Notes: generated from the sequence alone by a model not told the origin. DNA of 64,000 nucleotides from Antedon mediterranea (GCF_964355755.1 NC_092676.1:2464288-2528287); one strand, 5' to 3'. Counted from the first letter of the stretch, positions 34,446 through 47,200 are shown. A program made the numbers and translations.

Positions 34446-34778
34446 TTTGCAATATTGGACCAATCCAACAACCAAACCATCAGATTGACATGTCCCAACA
34501 TACAGTACCTCCATCATTTCTTTTTGTAACATTGTTATGATACAAGCTAAAAAGAATTGTGATAGGAATACTTGATCAACAAGTTTTCCAAGCTTTATTA
34601 AAATTGCTTTTTTTTTTTAAATTCCTTACGTTTCATATATGTACTTAATAAGCATCCAAGCTAATTAATTTGTGGTGTATATTTCCATTTGTTTTGTGCA
34701 TCCGTATGAAATCGGAATTCATATTTTATTCTGTCTAATCACCTCTTTATTTCTCTAATCCGATTAATCTCCTAATGT

Positions 34779-34972
34779 CTACCTATCAAACTAGTTGATA
34801 AAAAAACGGTGTGATTCCCAAATATGATAGTGATATGCCCAAATATGGTAGTGATTTGCCCAAATATGGTAGTGAATGCTTAAATATGGTAGTGAAATGA
34901 CATCATCATGTCCATATATGTTCACATCACATTTTTTGTTGCATAAAGTTTGATAATGTAGACAGAGCTTAA
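34779..34972 (+). mobile_element. MITE family M1, copy with four internal units
   Basis: CTACCTATCAAACTAGTTGA starts the left arm and TTTGATAATGTAGACAGAGC ends the right. Four successive CCAAATATGRTAGTG-type units lie in the core, the most in this window. Confidence 0.88.
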
Positions 34973-34979
34973 CAAGCTA

Positions 34980-36440
34980 CCAGTACCAGTATACCATTTG
35001 TATATTAATCTACCACACTGTCTATACACATAGTATGTTCATATAGACACAGCCCCTCTTTTGCATTCTAAGTTCTTTGCTTTCCTCTTATATGAACATT
35101 ATCATTTACTGTGTGTTCAAGAGTTGTTGAACATTTTTCAATATACACTCGTTGCATTTTAATCATTAGCTACAGGTATGAAGTACCTACTTGATGCAAT
35201 TCCATTATAATAGAAACATATTTTAAACTAACAAATCACATTATTGTCAAGTGCATTTAGGTATACAATCAAAGTGGTTTCACCTTGCTATTTAATTTGT
35301 CAGTTTTTATTTGAAAAGATAATTTCCGAGTAACACTGTACTATTCAGTATTTAATTAAAACCTTATTCTCCATATTATTAGTTAATCACATACAGTATG
35401 TTTATCACATATTATTTTGTCTGAAAAGAAAACAGTTTGCTAAAGGGGAAAAAACTGAAGGCACTACTATCCCTGAATTTTGGTTTATTTTAAAAACAAA
35501 AATATTGACCTTTTGTTTTCATGACACAGCAAGTGAGTATGTAGCTGTCGAGTCTAACTGTCTTTCTGTATCTATATATGTTTCTTAACATGTACAGAAT
35601 GACTTTTTGACTTGACAGCTGCATAATCTAATAGTACATTATAGAAACAAACACTATTGTCATTGCATTAGGAAACAAAAAATATACAAAGAATGAATCG
35701 GTGTGAATAATGTTCTCTCTTTAAAAAGCTAATCAGTCCCAAAGCATCATGGGATTGAAATAACATCGCCTTTAAAAGCAGGTAAAAGCGCAAACACAAT
35801 GTAATTAAAGCTCACTGTTTCACCTGGCGTTAATTTGATTATGACGTCAAACGCAAGATTTCTACTGATGTCATTGATACTATAATTAGACCTAATAGTA
35901 TTACATTTATAGTGCGATATAACAATTAGCAGGATAAAATCGAGAATCAATCCTTTTACCTGAAACCATTTTGTATCCAGTAATCTGTTTCCTCTACAAC
36001 AGGGCTGTACAAGAGACACAGGTGCGTTTTCAGCCTAGGGCATCGTACGTATTAGTGTAAGCTGATTAATTTGTAAAGGAATCCTGCTGCAGGGATATAG
36101 TAGTACATATTTGAACCTTTGACTTGATGTCAAATCTAGAGGATGAGATTCATTGTATATTGCCAGCTATTAGCCCCAAGTAGTGAACATATAAATAAAT
36201 TAACTGCAGAAAAAAGTATCCAGTAAAACTATTGAATTTCAACACATTGAATTATTCTTATAAACCACATAGGACCATGTTTGTGAAAACATACACTAGT
36301 AGAACATGGGTTTTAATATAAAGGTGGATCTCATGTTCATTTGAACGTAGGGGAATGAGCTGTGAAATTGTACTAAGCCTTTAAATGACATATATGCCCT
36401 GGTCCCTTCCTTTTCATGCAGCATTTAATATCCTCCCTAG
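34980..36440. other. Non-coding stretch
   Basis: Nothing was recognised. The 90-codon minus-strand frame at 35747-36019 has no domain and no splice context that I can support. Confidence 0.4.
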
Positions 36441-36449
36441 CATTTCAAC

Positions 36450-36535
36450 CAGGTACTCATACGCTATAGCTAAATGGACTGGGTCTTTGTGTATGATAGT
36501 CAAGTGTCCTAACCACTCGGCTATCCACATAGTTT
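36450..36535 (-). mobile_element. tRNA-like SINE head
   Basis: On the minus strand GTGGATAGCCGAGTGGTTAG is a good A-box region (TAGCCGAGTGG), followed by GACACTTGACTATCATACAC. The B box is degenerate. Confidence 0.5.
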
Positions 36536-36915
36536 GATTACATTACAGATCGCAGTTCCTCCGAGATGGGTTGAGCTACAAAACATTAAAAAAAAATTAA
36601 AATGCATAATACGATAGTGGTCTAGTGGGATGCAGGAGTCATATTGTTTTGAGCATCAAAATGGAGTGTCTGTAAGTGTAAGCGCTAACTGTATTACAGT
36701 CAATAGCCACCATATGTGATCTACAGTAGTATTAGGCCGTGGGCTGAACACTGAAAAGTGGCTTAGTTTTTGAGTTTCGTGGTGACCCTCTGGCAGCTAC
36801 CTCATCTTTTGTAGAATTGTTCTACACATATATCATATCATAAAAACCAAACTCGCCAGTGAAAAAAGTTGCACATTAATTAATTAGAACGATTTTAAGA
36901 TTATTAATTAAAAAC

Positions 36916-36996
36916 ATGCGCCCTCTATTGCCAAAATGTAAAACTCCCTATTCTTTTGCATTATACAATATCTATGTTTGCCAATAGAGGGCGCAT
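36916..36996. mobile_element. Small MITE, GCGCCCTCTATTG ends
   Basis: ATGCGCCCTCTATTGCCAAA and TTTGCCAATAGAGGGCGCAT are perfect inverted repeats separated by about 41 bp. It is nested inside the larger inverted-repeat unit. A related single end lies near 11030. Confidence 0.88.
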
Positions 36997-37377
36997 TTTT
37001 ATAAATTAAATAAGCTCACAATACTGTACCTGTCTGTATAGTAATACAGTAGTACGACATAGCAGTACCACAGATACTGTATTATATTACATTGGAAGTT
37101 GTTGATTTTGTATCAAAACGTTATAAATTATAAAATAGAGTGGAAACGTGATTGAAAAGGATTATTTTATATCAATTTTAAAGAACAAACATAAAGATGA
37201 TTTTTATGTCAATGTATTGTGTGTATAATAATTGTAAAATACTATAGACAACCTTTATTTATATACTCATCACATTTATTAGAGACTTGGTAACATAAAT
37301 ACTATAAATACCAAGTTACAATTATCACAAAATTAATAAATTTGACTTGGATATTGCATATATTATTACAGGATATT

Positions 37378-37790
37378 CTATTTGGCAAATAATGAAATTT
37401 GGTTATCTTTAATGATTCTCTGCTCAATAACATTTTGACAGAAGATGTTATACGATTGACAGTACAGATCCACTTCTGGGTTTTCAGTTCGACTGTAGCG
37501 TCTACATACTCTTGTGTATTTTAAGTAGCACGATCGGTGATACTTAGCTTCAATAGCTACCAAATCTTTATCGTGGATTTTTAACAGCATTTCTTGATCC
37601 TTTTTTAGCGTTTCTGCTGTTTTTAAACATCCTCCATCAATGGTCTCACACTGCACCAACTTCTCCACTCTGCGCTTTCTTGAAATGTTGTTAGTTGCAT
37701 ATTGTACACGCTTACAAATAATACATATCGGTGGCAACACATGTGCACGATCAACACGTGGACGGTCTTCAGGCATCATCGCAAAAGAAT
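37378..37790 (-). CDS. Exon 3 of the transposon-borne Cys/His gene
   Basis: The open frame from 37790 encodes SFAMMPEDRPRVDRAHVLPP and the CIICKR / YHRSCY module, stopping at TAG 37378-37380. The acceptor choice is uncertain (see the gene entry). Confidence 0.55.
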
Positions 37791-38883
37791 CTTGGAAGCT
37801 TGTGCTGTGTTGTGTTCATCACCTGCAATTTCCTCAACATTTGGACTAGGTTCCAAAACTTCTTGTGCTTTGAAAGAATAGTGTTCAATAATTAATATTT
37901 ATTGTTACAGTGTCTATGTGACCAGATACTAAATTACAATGACAGTTAAAGGAGTAGGAATGAAACTAAAGGATGAATTTAGGAATAATAAAGGCAAGTT
38001 GCCGATGAATGAACACATTTTACCAGTTGAGTACAGTTATACTTTTCACAGATATTTTCTTTTCCTTTCATTTTTATTCGCTTAGATGCCTTGGCAATAG
38101 GTGCTTGACATTATTATTATTATTATATATTCTGAAACTTACCTTTCCACTTTAAGTCCCGTGCTTCAGCTCGTTTAATCTTAGTAATATTGCAGAAGTT
38201 GGAATAACACTCAGTGTGGTATCCAGGAATCCCACCACTTTTATTCCTACAAAAAAACAATGTAACAACACTGTGTTATTTGAATATCTAGTGTGTAGAC
38301 AGTTGACAATACCAAAAGAATCGGACATTACAATCGGAATTCATAGTCTAAGGCCCTAGGCTCCGATTCGGAATTCTAGCTAGAAACTTCTACTAGGTAT
38401 AGCCTAGACCTAGCCTAGCCTAAAGTAGAGGCAAGCATAGCCTTCTTGCCTCGCTTTCGATCGGCGTTAATTTGCTTTAGCTAGCTACACTAGCGTATAA
38501 ATCGATATAAAGCTATAAGCGAACAATCTAGCATAGTTTTAAAATACAGACAAACCTTTTTCTTGACCTAGACGTCAAACTAGCAGTGCTAGTAGACGGT
38601 CCTTCTTCGTCTTCGTCGGCGGTAGTACTACTACTAGGCTAGGCTAGGAGGAGTAGTGTTAGTGGCCTCATATTCTTCGAACACGAAGGATGATGAAATT
38701 TTACTTTTCAGGGCAATTCAGAACTTTCCAACGTGAGCAGCATTCTTTGAATTTCGCATAACCTTTCCCAGTTAATTTTACTAGTTTTCCTTTGGAATTT
38801 GATACGTGCATACAGCAATAATCTGGAGTATTTTCCTCATCTTCTTCCTCTAAAAACGTTTGTTTATCATCCGACGCAGCCAT
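37378..38883 (-). CDS. Transposon-borne two-module Cys/His (zinc-binding-like) protein
   Basis: Three exons (38705-38883, 38143-38246, 37378-37790) join in consistent phases to give about 231 aa, starting MAASDDKQTF in a good Kozak context. Module 1 has YCCMHV, LVKLTGKGYAKFKECC and GYHTECY followed by a basic KIKRAE. Module 2 has PPICIICKR, LVQCE and KYHRSCY followed by YTRVCRR. The two look like duplicated CxxC/H-HxxxC modules, probably zinc-binding. I recall similar uncharacterised multicopy predicted proteins in echinoderms and cnidarians, usually much longer. This one stops after ISLFAK, so it is probably truncated. Exon 3 needs a weak acceptor (TTCCAAG at 37791); the better acceptor at 37868 leads into a TGA at 37776-37778. 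It may be a pseudogene. It lies wholly between 60-bp inverted repeats. Confidence 0.6.
38143..38246 (-). CDS. Exon 2 of the transposon-borne Cys/His gene
   Basis: The acceptor TTTTTTTGTAG ends at 38247 and the donor GTAAGTTTC starts at 38142. It encodes NKSGGIPGYHTECYSNF then CNITKIKRAEARDLKWK. It is too short and ATG-less to appear as an isolated frame but fits in phase with both neighbours. Confidence 0.68.
38705..38883 (-). CDS. Exon 1 of the transposon-borne Cys/His gene
   Basis: ATG at 38883 (upstream in-frame ATG at 38916 is less favoured). The donor after CCTGAAAA is GTAAAATT at 38704. It leaves in phase 2 and encodes MAASDD to LNCPE. Confidence 0.6.
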
Positions 38884-39179
38884 GTTTCTGTATTGACGCG
38901 ATGAACCGAGCCACACGGCTGTGTTAAAACGTTTCTCATTGGATGAGATTGTTTCTCACATATGAGAGGTTAATTGTGATTGGTCCAACCGTTGGTATTT
39001 AACTGTTGATTTTTCTTCGTAATTTATCGTTTTTTATTAAAACTGTTTATTTACGACGATGGCGAGTTGATGTTTTATGTTTTAAATTTTATTTTACAAC
39101 TTTATATATAAAAACTGGGTAGCTGCCAGGGGTGGCACCACGACAAGTCACAATTTTGAGCATCAGCCCACGGTCTATA

Positions 39180-39645
39180 TCACGATTACAAGGACCAGTA
39201 CCAATATATGTGCATAAATAATGGTAGTACCACACATAATTGGTGGATGAGTGCATAGTACTTCGAAGGCTTAATTTTATTCATTTTCTTAATGAAAGTA
39301 TGCGTGGTATAAAATTTATCGTAAATTCACGTGTCATTTGTATATGAAAAACATTTTTGAAATGATAAAGAATATTGATCGTGTAATTCTATACACTGCT
39401 TGTAATGGTAGAAACTAAAGTGCCGACAACATTTAACATTTTATTTGTCATCCAAGAATGTTATATTGAGCATGGAATCACGTCTGTGGATAATAAAGAC
39501 TGAGTTTATTCTCGCTTCATTCGAACAATTTGTAGATTGCATTTTTTGTTGATTAGAAGAATAAATTACGCTTACTTGGTGTGTTCTTAATCTCATTTTT
39601 TTTGGTGACAATTTTGTGAATTCATTTCTCGAATGATCGTAAAAT
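39180..39645. other. Non-coding spacer
   Basis: No exon or repeat family was recognised. Confidence 0.4.
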
Positions 39646-39649
39646 CAAA

Positions 39650-39845
39650 ACAGTATACTCAACTCTCCGAATACCGGACTCTCTGAAAACCGGAAACTTT
39701 CCTAATACCAGACTTTTCTTGAAGTCCGAACAGTCCCAAATTCATTTTTGCCATTAAAAACACATTCCGAACACCAGATTTTTCTAAAACCAGACATATT
39801 TGGCCAGCCCAAAGGTGTTCGGTATTGGGAGAGTTGACTGTACTA
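39650..39845. mobile_element. Pogo/Tigger-style MITE
   Basis: Left end CTCAACTCTCCGAATACCGG and right end GGTATTGGGAGAGTTGACTG are inverted repeats. The interior repeats the GAATACCGGACT / AACACCAGATTT motif several times. Confidence 0.7.
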
Positions 39846-40308
39846 GGTTTGGTCTACTAGCATTCCTGCTCCCAACTAGTCATCCATTCATAGAAACACT
39901 GATGGATAAAGTCTATCTGGTGGCTACAATAGAGTGGACTCCAGACCTGACTAAACATTGGCTTTAGTTGAATGAAATTGGGAAAAAAATATATATTTTC
40001 AGATTACTTCTCCTGCATTTTCTGCTATTTCTTCTATTTCTTTCTTCTGCTAACTATGATAGCCTCAAGAAAGACGTTTTTAAGGGTACCTTGCAAAGTT
40101 AAAATTATGTTCAGTATAGAAAACAGTTATTCAGGCCAAGAAACATCTGGAAATGAGCTACAGTGATGAATTCGCTTCTGGGCCTAGTTAATAAGAGACA
40201 CTATTACAGTTTGCGCCTAATGTTTCTATGTTGAAAGAAATTCAATGAATGAATTCAAGTAATATGTACCATTATGAGTATTTAATGTTTCATCATCTCT
40301 ACAAAATC

Positions 40309-40450
40309 TTAAGCTCTGTCCACACTATTAAACTAGTTTGAAAAAAAAAGTGTGATATGCTTAAATATGGTAGTGATATGACATCATCATGTCCATGGGA
40401 ACATCAAATTTTGTTGTCACATAAACTTTGATAGTGTAGACAGAGCTTAG
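40309..40450 (+). mobile_element. MITE family M1, full copy, one internal unit
   Basis: AAGCTCTGTCCACACTATTA to TTTGATAGTGTAGACAGAGC, 142 bp, with one TTAAATATGGTAGTGATATG unit. Confidence 0.9.
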
Positions 40451-40834
40451 CCATGTGAAATATTTGTTTTCATTATAAGTTTGAAATATGCATGTGGACA
40501 GTTATATAATAATTATAATATAAATAATATATAACTCTTAAGTAGATTCTAATTTCTTGTCTTTTGATTGGAGGATTGTAGGTCACATGATATTCAATAA
40601 ATACTCCATTGAACCCATGCGACAATAAGAGTGCATTTTTTTTACACTGATGTGGGTCAAGATTTGATTTTATGCAGACATTCTTGTTATGCAAAAATCT
40701 AGATCAAATGTTCTATCACCTCATGAAATAATGTTCTGTTTTTACTTATATATATATTTGTACCATGCACTCATAAACATTCATTATTTGTATTTAATAT
40801 TATCACATGATACATGACAAAATGACCTACATTT

Positions 40835-40947
40835 TGAAAAAAGTGTGATGTGCCCAAATACGGTAATGATATGTCATCATCATGTCCATATATGGGCATA
40901 TCACATTATTTTGTCACATAAAGTTTGATAGTGTAGATAAAGCTTTA
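40835..40947 (+). mobile_element. MITE family M1, 5'-truncated copy
   Basis: Begins within AAAAAAGTGTGATGTGCCCA and ends with TTTGATAGTGTAGATAAAGC. The left arm is missing. Confidence 0.82.
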
Positions 40948-41160
40948 TACACTGTATGTTCTTCATGTTGCAATCATTATGATGTCATTTTATTTACCAA
41001 AACCTATCTATCTACTTCCTCAGATTTCACTTTTCATTGTGTTGTCAATGTCACCCCTGTAATCTTTACTGTACCAAGCAGCATTCAGTTGTCTTCCATG
41101 GTTTAACAACACTTGAGGATTCTATACATAGCTGTTTGTAAGAAACGGTACTCAGTCAAC

Positions 41161-41236
41161 ATGACCACGAGTCTTGGGACCGATGCGAGTGAAATGCTAG
41201 CTGCTGCTCTGGAGCAGATGGACGACATCATTGCAG
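41161..41236 (+). CDS. PPFIBP1: Liprin-beta first coding exon (canonical N terminus)
   Basis: ATG at 41161, 25 codons plus one base, donor GTAAGAATAG at 41237. The exon's 5' side probably begins at an acceptor ending 41081 (CTGTACCAAGCAG) or 41088. Confidence 0.92.
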
Positions 41237-44200
41237 GTAAGAATAGAAAAACACTAAACTATTAGCTCTGTGTACAGTATCAAACTAGTGTAGTTGACAA
41301 AAAAAAGTGTGATGTGCCCAAATATAGTAGTGATATGCCCAAATATGGTAGTGATATGACATCATCATGTCTATATATGGGCACATCACATTTTTTGTCA
41401 CATAAAATTTGATAGTGTAGACAAGGCTTAAGAATATTGGTAGTAGGCCTTTACATAAACAAGGTAACTTGTAAACACCCACTCTGCTTTAACTGCTTAA
41501 CACTCCAAAGCTATCAGTTATACACATATACACCCACCTGGTTTAATCAATTATTTTTTAATCGTTTATTCAACATTTTCTGATAAAGATTTTGTTTTCA
41601 ATATCAACGCACGTCACAACATCAGTACTTTTATTGATTATTTGTACACAATGAAAAACAATTTTTAAAAAATGTTTACCAAAAAAACAACATAATTTAA
41701 TTGTTAATAATGATATCAAAGTAATTGCAAAAACATGGATTTGATATTTAGGTTAATGCTATTTTATATCTATTATAAAAGGTAATTAATCAATTTATCT
41801 TCATCTAAATGTAAAAATGAAGATGCATGACAAATAGAGCATCTATTTATTATCACCAGAGTACATCATAAGTTAGTGTATCATAATCATTACATACTGT
41901 TTCGTATGTCATCTCACATAGGAGTAGTAGGCTTCAGTGAAGATATGATATTGATGTTTCTAGATTGTACAGTTTAGTTGTTGTAGAGACTTTGTATTTG
42001 TGTAGAATATCAAATACCTAGTATAAAGTACTATTACAATAGATGAGAAATAAAGTGAGAAGGGGTGGGGGAGGGGGAGGAGGAAGGGTGTGGTGCCATC
42101 ATACCACAGTTATATTGCTGATACAATTTCCATATTATCTCACATTGCAATATCACTATACTTATCATTACCACTATTGCATAAAGATAATAGCCTGAAA
42201 CATTTATAATATCAATGTTATTACCAACAGTATTATTATCATTTATTATCAATATCATTACAACAACTTCATCATTATCAACATCAGTAGAATCATTAGT
42301 ATTGCATTATCACAAAATCATCTTTATTATTAATAGTATTATTACAATTTCATTGTTACCAAATCATCATTATAATCTTCATCACTTTCATCATCATCTT
42401 CATCATCACTATCGCTATCATCATCATCTTCATCACTATCATCATCATCTTCATCACTATCATCATTATCATCTTCATCACTATTATCATCATCATCATC
42501 TTCATCACTATCATCATCATCATCATCATCTTCATCACTATCATTTTTGTGTCATCATCATCATCATCATCATTATCAATCATTAACATCATCAATATCA
42601 TCATTATCACCGTATCATCATTTTCCTAATCATTGACACCATCATCTCATCATCTCCAGTGTTACCATCACCACTGAGGCCTAGCAATACTAACGACCAT
42701 GTTTTTAAGATGTTAGCAGCAACAACTATAGATTACCAATATGATTGCTGCTTGCTTTTATTGGATTTAATTGCAACACGCAATGAGCTTAGACCATGCT
42801 GCATTTAACCCAATGAGCCTAGCCTGAAACTTGAGTACGTCTCTCTAGTAATTTGAATATAATTCATTGATTCTATTAACTGCACCTCCTTATATTTCTT
42901 GTTTGTTGTGTTGCCTATGATTATCAAGGTCAAACATGTTTATTCTTTATTAATTTTATGTCCTTGAGTACAAACTAACTTTTGTATGTACATTCAAGAA
43001 TAGTTTTGTATGTAAAAAATAATCCAATTTTGTGTTAAGTTCAGTTAATCAAATGTAGGTTTAAAAATACAGTAGACCCTCCTCTTTTAAAACACCTGCA
43101 TTGAGAGCACACCATTGTTAAGTGGACACTTTCCCATAAAATCATTGAAGGTAAATATATGTTTTAACAATGCCCATTCAGGGGATCCTTTATGGACACA
43201 TTTCCATGGCACAAATAAGGAGCATTTATACACTATCCCTATTCAGGGAACATATCTAAGGAACACTTTATTTGATCCTGGAGGTTATTCCCTTTATAGG
43301 GACTCTACAGTATGTAAATATAAAAATATATAAAAATGTAAATGAAAAGAAGAAATATATAAATGATTAATGATTTTGAAATTAAATATTTGAACTGAAA
43401 ACTATAAAGGAAATGTGGATCAATTGTATCAAGAGCGATAGCTATAGCTCTGCATAAAAATTATCAACACATTGCAATAATATTTATTATTTGTTCAATA
43501 ACTTGAATGAAATCAAATCAAATTGCTAATTTAATTTTAATAATGTTTTTCAATGTTTAATAATTGTTTATTGATTAATCATTATTTTGAACAAGAAAAG
43601 AGAAGTGAGCCCTCTATAATTTGATGAGCATAATATTTTTTGATAACAACTTTAATGCTTATTTAATGACATGTCTACTTCCCTCGGGCTGTTCATAATC
43701 TTTAAAACCTAAAGGAAATGAACTCGAAGTAGACTGATTATTAACTATTAATGTGTGTTTCCACAACAGATGTATTTATTTTGTATTTGATCGTGCTTGT
43801 AATCTAAAGCTCTGTCTACACCATCAAACTAGTTTGACAAAAAAGTGTGATATGCCCAAATATGGTAGTAGTATGCCCAAATATGATAGTGATATGATAT
43901 CATCATGTTCATATATGGGCACATCACATTTTTTTGTCACATAAATTGATAGTGTAGACAGGACTTTAGGTATTATGGATAAATTAACATTAATGAAACA
44001 TGTAAAAATTACACACATTTTTAATTCTTTGATATTTTTTATTTTGTATACAATTTTTTGAGCAATATTTTTCTTTCTGTTTCTAACTGTATATATTCAA
44101 TCGCTTTTCCAGACAAACGTTGATTAATAATTCAAAAGCAATACATTTAAAATGCATTTTTAAATATTATGTTTCACTAGCAACCTGTTATAGACATATA

Positions 44201-47200
44201 ATGTTACATCATATCTAATTTACAGATTCATAGAAATACGTACATGCATTTTTTTTTAGATTTTACAAAACAATTTTTTTCACAGATAATTTTAAGAACA
44301 TCTTACTAGTTTATGGAAAAAACTTATGTACGGTGGGTACCGAAAATAAAAAAACTATAATTATAAAAAACATATGCAAAAAAAATACAAATAATTGTAT
44401 ACCAGAAACAGTTGAATTATCAAGAAATGCAATTTACTGAACAAAACGAGCACAATGTTTAAAGTTGGCTTTAAAAGTATTTTGACATTAAGTTGAAGTT
44501 TTATCTTTAGTCTTTGTCAAGACTGTCAGATATTTATCTTTTCGTTAAAGAAAATATCTAATTAAATTAGACAGTTGACGTTAAATTGATAATTAAGAAA
44601 ATAAATAAATATTGACAAACTTCAAGATAATATCGGATAAATTGGAGTAAATTTGCTAAACATTTGAGGCTAAAAATTAAATTAATTAGTAATACTTTAA
44701 CTAACATTCACTCTTATTTTGTTTACAATTGTTAAAAGATGTTTTGTCTCCCAAAAACATGAAAAATGAAGATTAATAAATCAGACTTTAAATAGACCAT
44801 TTTGCAGTTTCAATAAAGTTATTCACTCCTGAAAAAAAAAAATTTCAATTACATTTTTTTCAATTAAATAATTTTGTAGTGACATTAAAATGCCATATTC
44901 AACAACAACAATTTAAGATATTTTTTTTCAGGGGGACAATACCAATGAATAACTAATCTTTTAAACAGACTTAAAAGTAAGATCATTTTGTCATGTAATA
45001 TCTACTTCCTTATTAATGACTAACTTGATAATTAATGAGAGGACGTTAATTACTTAGAGATATCTTTTTCTGGTACAGTCTAAATGAAATAATTATTTTA
45101 TATTAGTTGAAGCATAATGATTTAATGTTAATAATAATAATGATTTAATGTTATTAATTTACTTTTCTACTGTACAATATGATAATATTTTGTATTAGTT
45201 TTTAAAGTATAGGCCCATTCACACTAGGACGATAACGATCGACGATAATAGACAATAATTTGCATTTTTCATACATAAAATAAAAGAAATATAAAACCTT
45301 TTCATTCTAGAACTATAGAGTAACCATCTATGCTGCCTTTAATGAAAATAATATTTCCACACGTCCAATCAAATGATGTCATGATTAGTAAGAAAAATAT
45401 ATCGTTACAATACAACGATTTTATTGTTTTATTGATCATGACGTCATTTGATTGAATTTTCAAAAATATTAATTTTATCAAAGACAGCATACATGATTAT
45501 CCTATAGTCCTAGAACGAAACCCTTTCTAATTTCTTTTGTTTTATGTTTAAAAAAATGCATGCTTATATATTTATCGTTATCGTCCTAGTGTGAATGGGC
45601 CTTAAGGCTGTAAAATTTGTCCTAGTTCAGGACACTTGCCGAACCTGGTGACAACTTGTTGCTTTTTGCAGATGTGAAAAGGGTATTATCAAATGTGCTA
45701 AATCTATATGATCAAACTTATATTATAATAATAATAATACTTTGTTTTATATGTAATTTATTACTGTAGTTTCAGACATTACCAGTAAAATATATTTAGA
45801 AAAAAGTTACTACAACATGTAAAAACTGATAAAGACTCAAAAGTAGTCCCAATGGGATAGTCATAAGTGGTTTGACTAGAGTAATGAAATAGTTATCACA
45901 CCTCTCCCTGCAGTTCCACTTATAAATATTGAACTTTAAAATTGAATAGTTCATAGAATTTTTATTTGTCGATTCGAAATATTGTTTTTTGTTCTTCCTG
46001 AATTCTAAATCTTTTTTTCTGCATAAATTTAACGCCTTAACCCCGTCTAGTCTCTCAGTCTGTCTGTCAGTCCCTAGTCTGCCTCCCAAGACATTATATA
46101 TTATTTCTATTTATTGGTGTTTTTAAAAGAGTTGTTCATAATCTATTTTTTTTAATTTCCGTTTACGGCATATAGTCTACTGTTGTATGGTAATTAACCT
46201 ATGGTGGCAGGGTGTACCAGTCGTGTGCTTTTTCTCTCTAAAATACATTTTTTGAAAGGATATTTACCGTATTCAAATAATCAGGTCAGTTAAAATAAAC
46301 TGCATGATGCTATATTTTTTAATTTCCTGCTTTTGAACTAATTAATATTATGAAGAAAGTTTTGGTCTTTTCTTTCAGCCTGTTTTAAAACTTTCATGTT
46401 TTTTTAAATTGTATTTTATTAAATCCAGATTTATCCAAGCATTGTTTTTACAATATCCAGTATAGTAAAAACCTGGTTTAAGACCCAACAGTGGGCCCCT
46501 TAATAGGGGTATCCATTGAATAGGGATATGTCCCTTGAATGGGTGTTAGACAGTAGTGTTAATTAAAACGTGTATTTCATCATGTTTGTTTCACAGGAAA
46601 AGTGTCCACTTAATAGACCCGTCCTCTAAATAGGGATGTCCCAAAGGAGGGTTCAACTGTACTACCATATTCCAAGTTTGTTTGTAGGTAGAACTAGCAA
46701 CGGGAAAAACAGAAACAGTGAAAGCTAAAAGTGAAACGAATGAATGACGACGATCATGTGGTTTCTGTACCATGCCGTACATGGAAGAGATACTTTCTAC
46801 TCATAGATAACATTCGCACTTTAATTCCAGTAGTTGCAACAACCCGACGGGATACTGGAACAAACTAATTGAACATATCCGTATCAGGGTTTAATCCATC
46901 CGTACACAGGCTATTGGCATTGTTGAATTTTCCCTGTGAAATTAATTTTGCTTTTTGCTTTATTAATTTTAAATACAATGGTAAAATCCTCTATTAAGGG
47001 GACACCTTCAGGATCCAATGTAAGTGTCCCCTTTTAATAGGGGTGTGTGTGAATAGGGTTAGCCAGAGTTTTAAACTGTATACAGGCTTTTCTTTGCAAA
47101 TAATAAATAATACTAATAAATGGGGCTTATATAGCGCATAGCCTCAATAATAATAATCCTTTAATAGGGATGTCCCCTGAATAGTATGTTATTATAATGC

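Larger units (their letters stand above)
36734..39176. mobile_element. DNA transposon-like unit carrying a spliced gene
   Basis: Terminal inverted repeats of about 60-67 bp bound the unit: left 36735-36801 starts AGGCCGTGGGCTGA and ends CTGGCAGCTACC; right 39118-39176 is the complement, GGTAGCTGCCAG to TCAGCCCACGGTCT. Between the ends and near the middle of both arms is CGTGGTGNCC. Flanks are TATT on the left and ATAT on the right, so a TA-type target duplication is possible but not certain. The unit contains one three-exon minus-strand gene (37378-38883) and a nested MITE (36916-36996). No transposase catalytic domain was seen, so it would be non-autonomous or decayed, or its gene is an accessory protein of the element. 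Confidence 0.65.

Noticed and set aside
34350-34540. Frames on both strands through the poly-C region
   Set aside because: Overlap a dispersed repeat and a homopolymer; no coding features.
37640-37849. Plus-strand 69-codon frame
   Set aside because: Shadow of the minus-strand exon 3 of the transposon-borne gene.
42215-42610. His-rich plus and Met/Asp-rich minus frames
   Set aside because: TCA microsatellite by-products.
43753-44018. Overlapping frames near 43.8-44.0 kb, and similar ones at 40882 and 41285
   Set aside because: They fall in M1 MITE copies. The repeated SYLGIL/YDSDM-like strings are translations of the internal unit.
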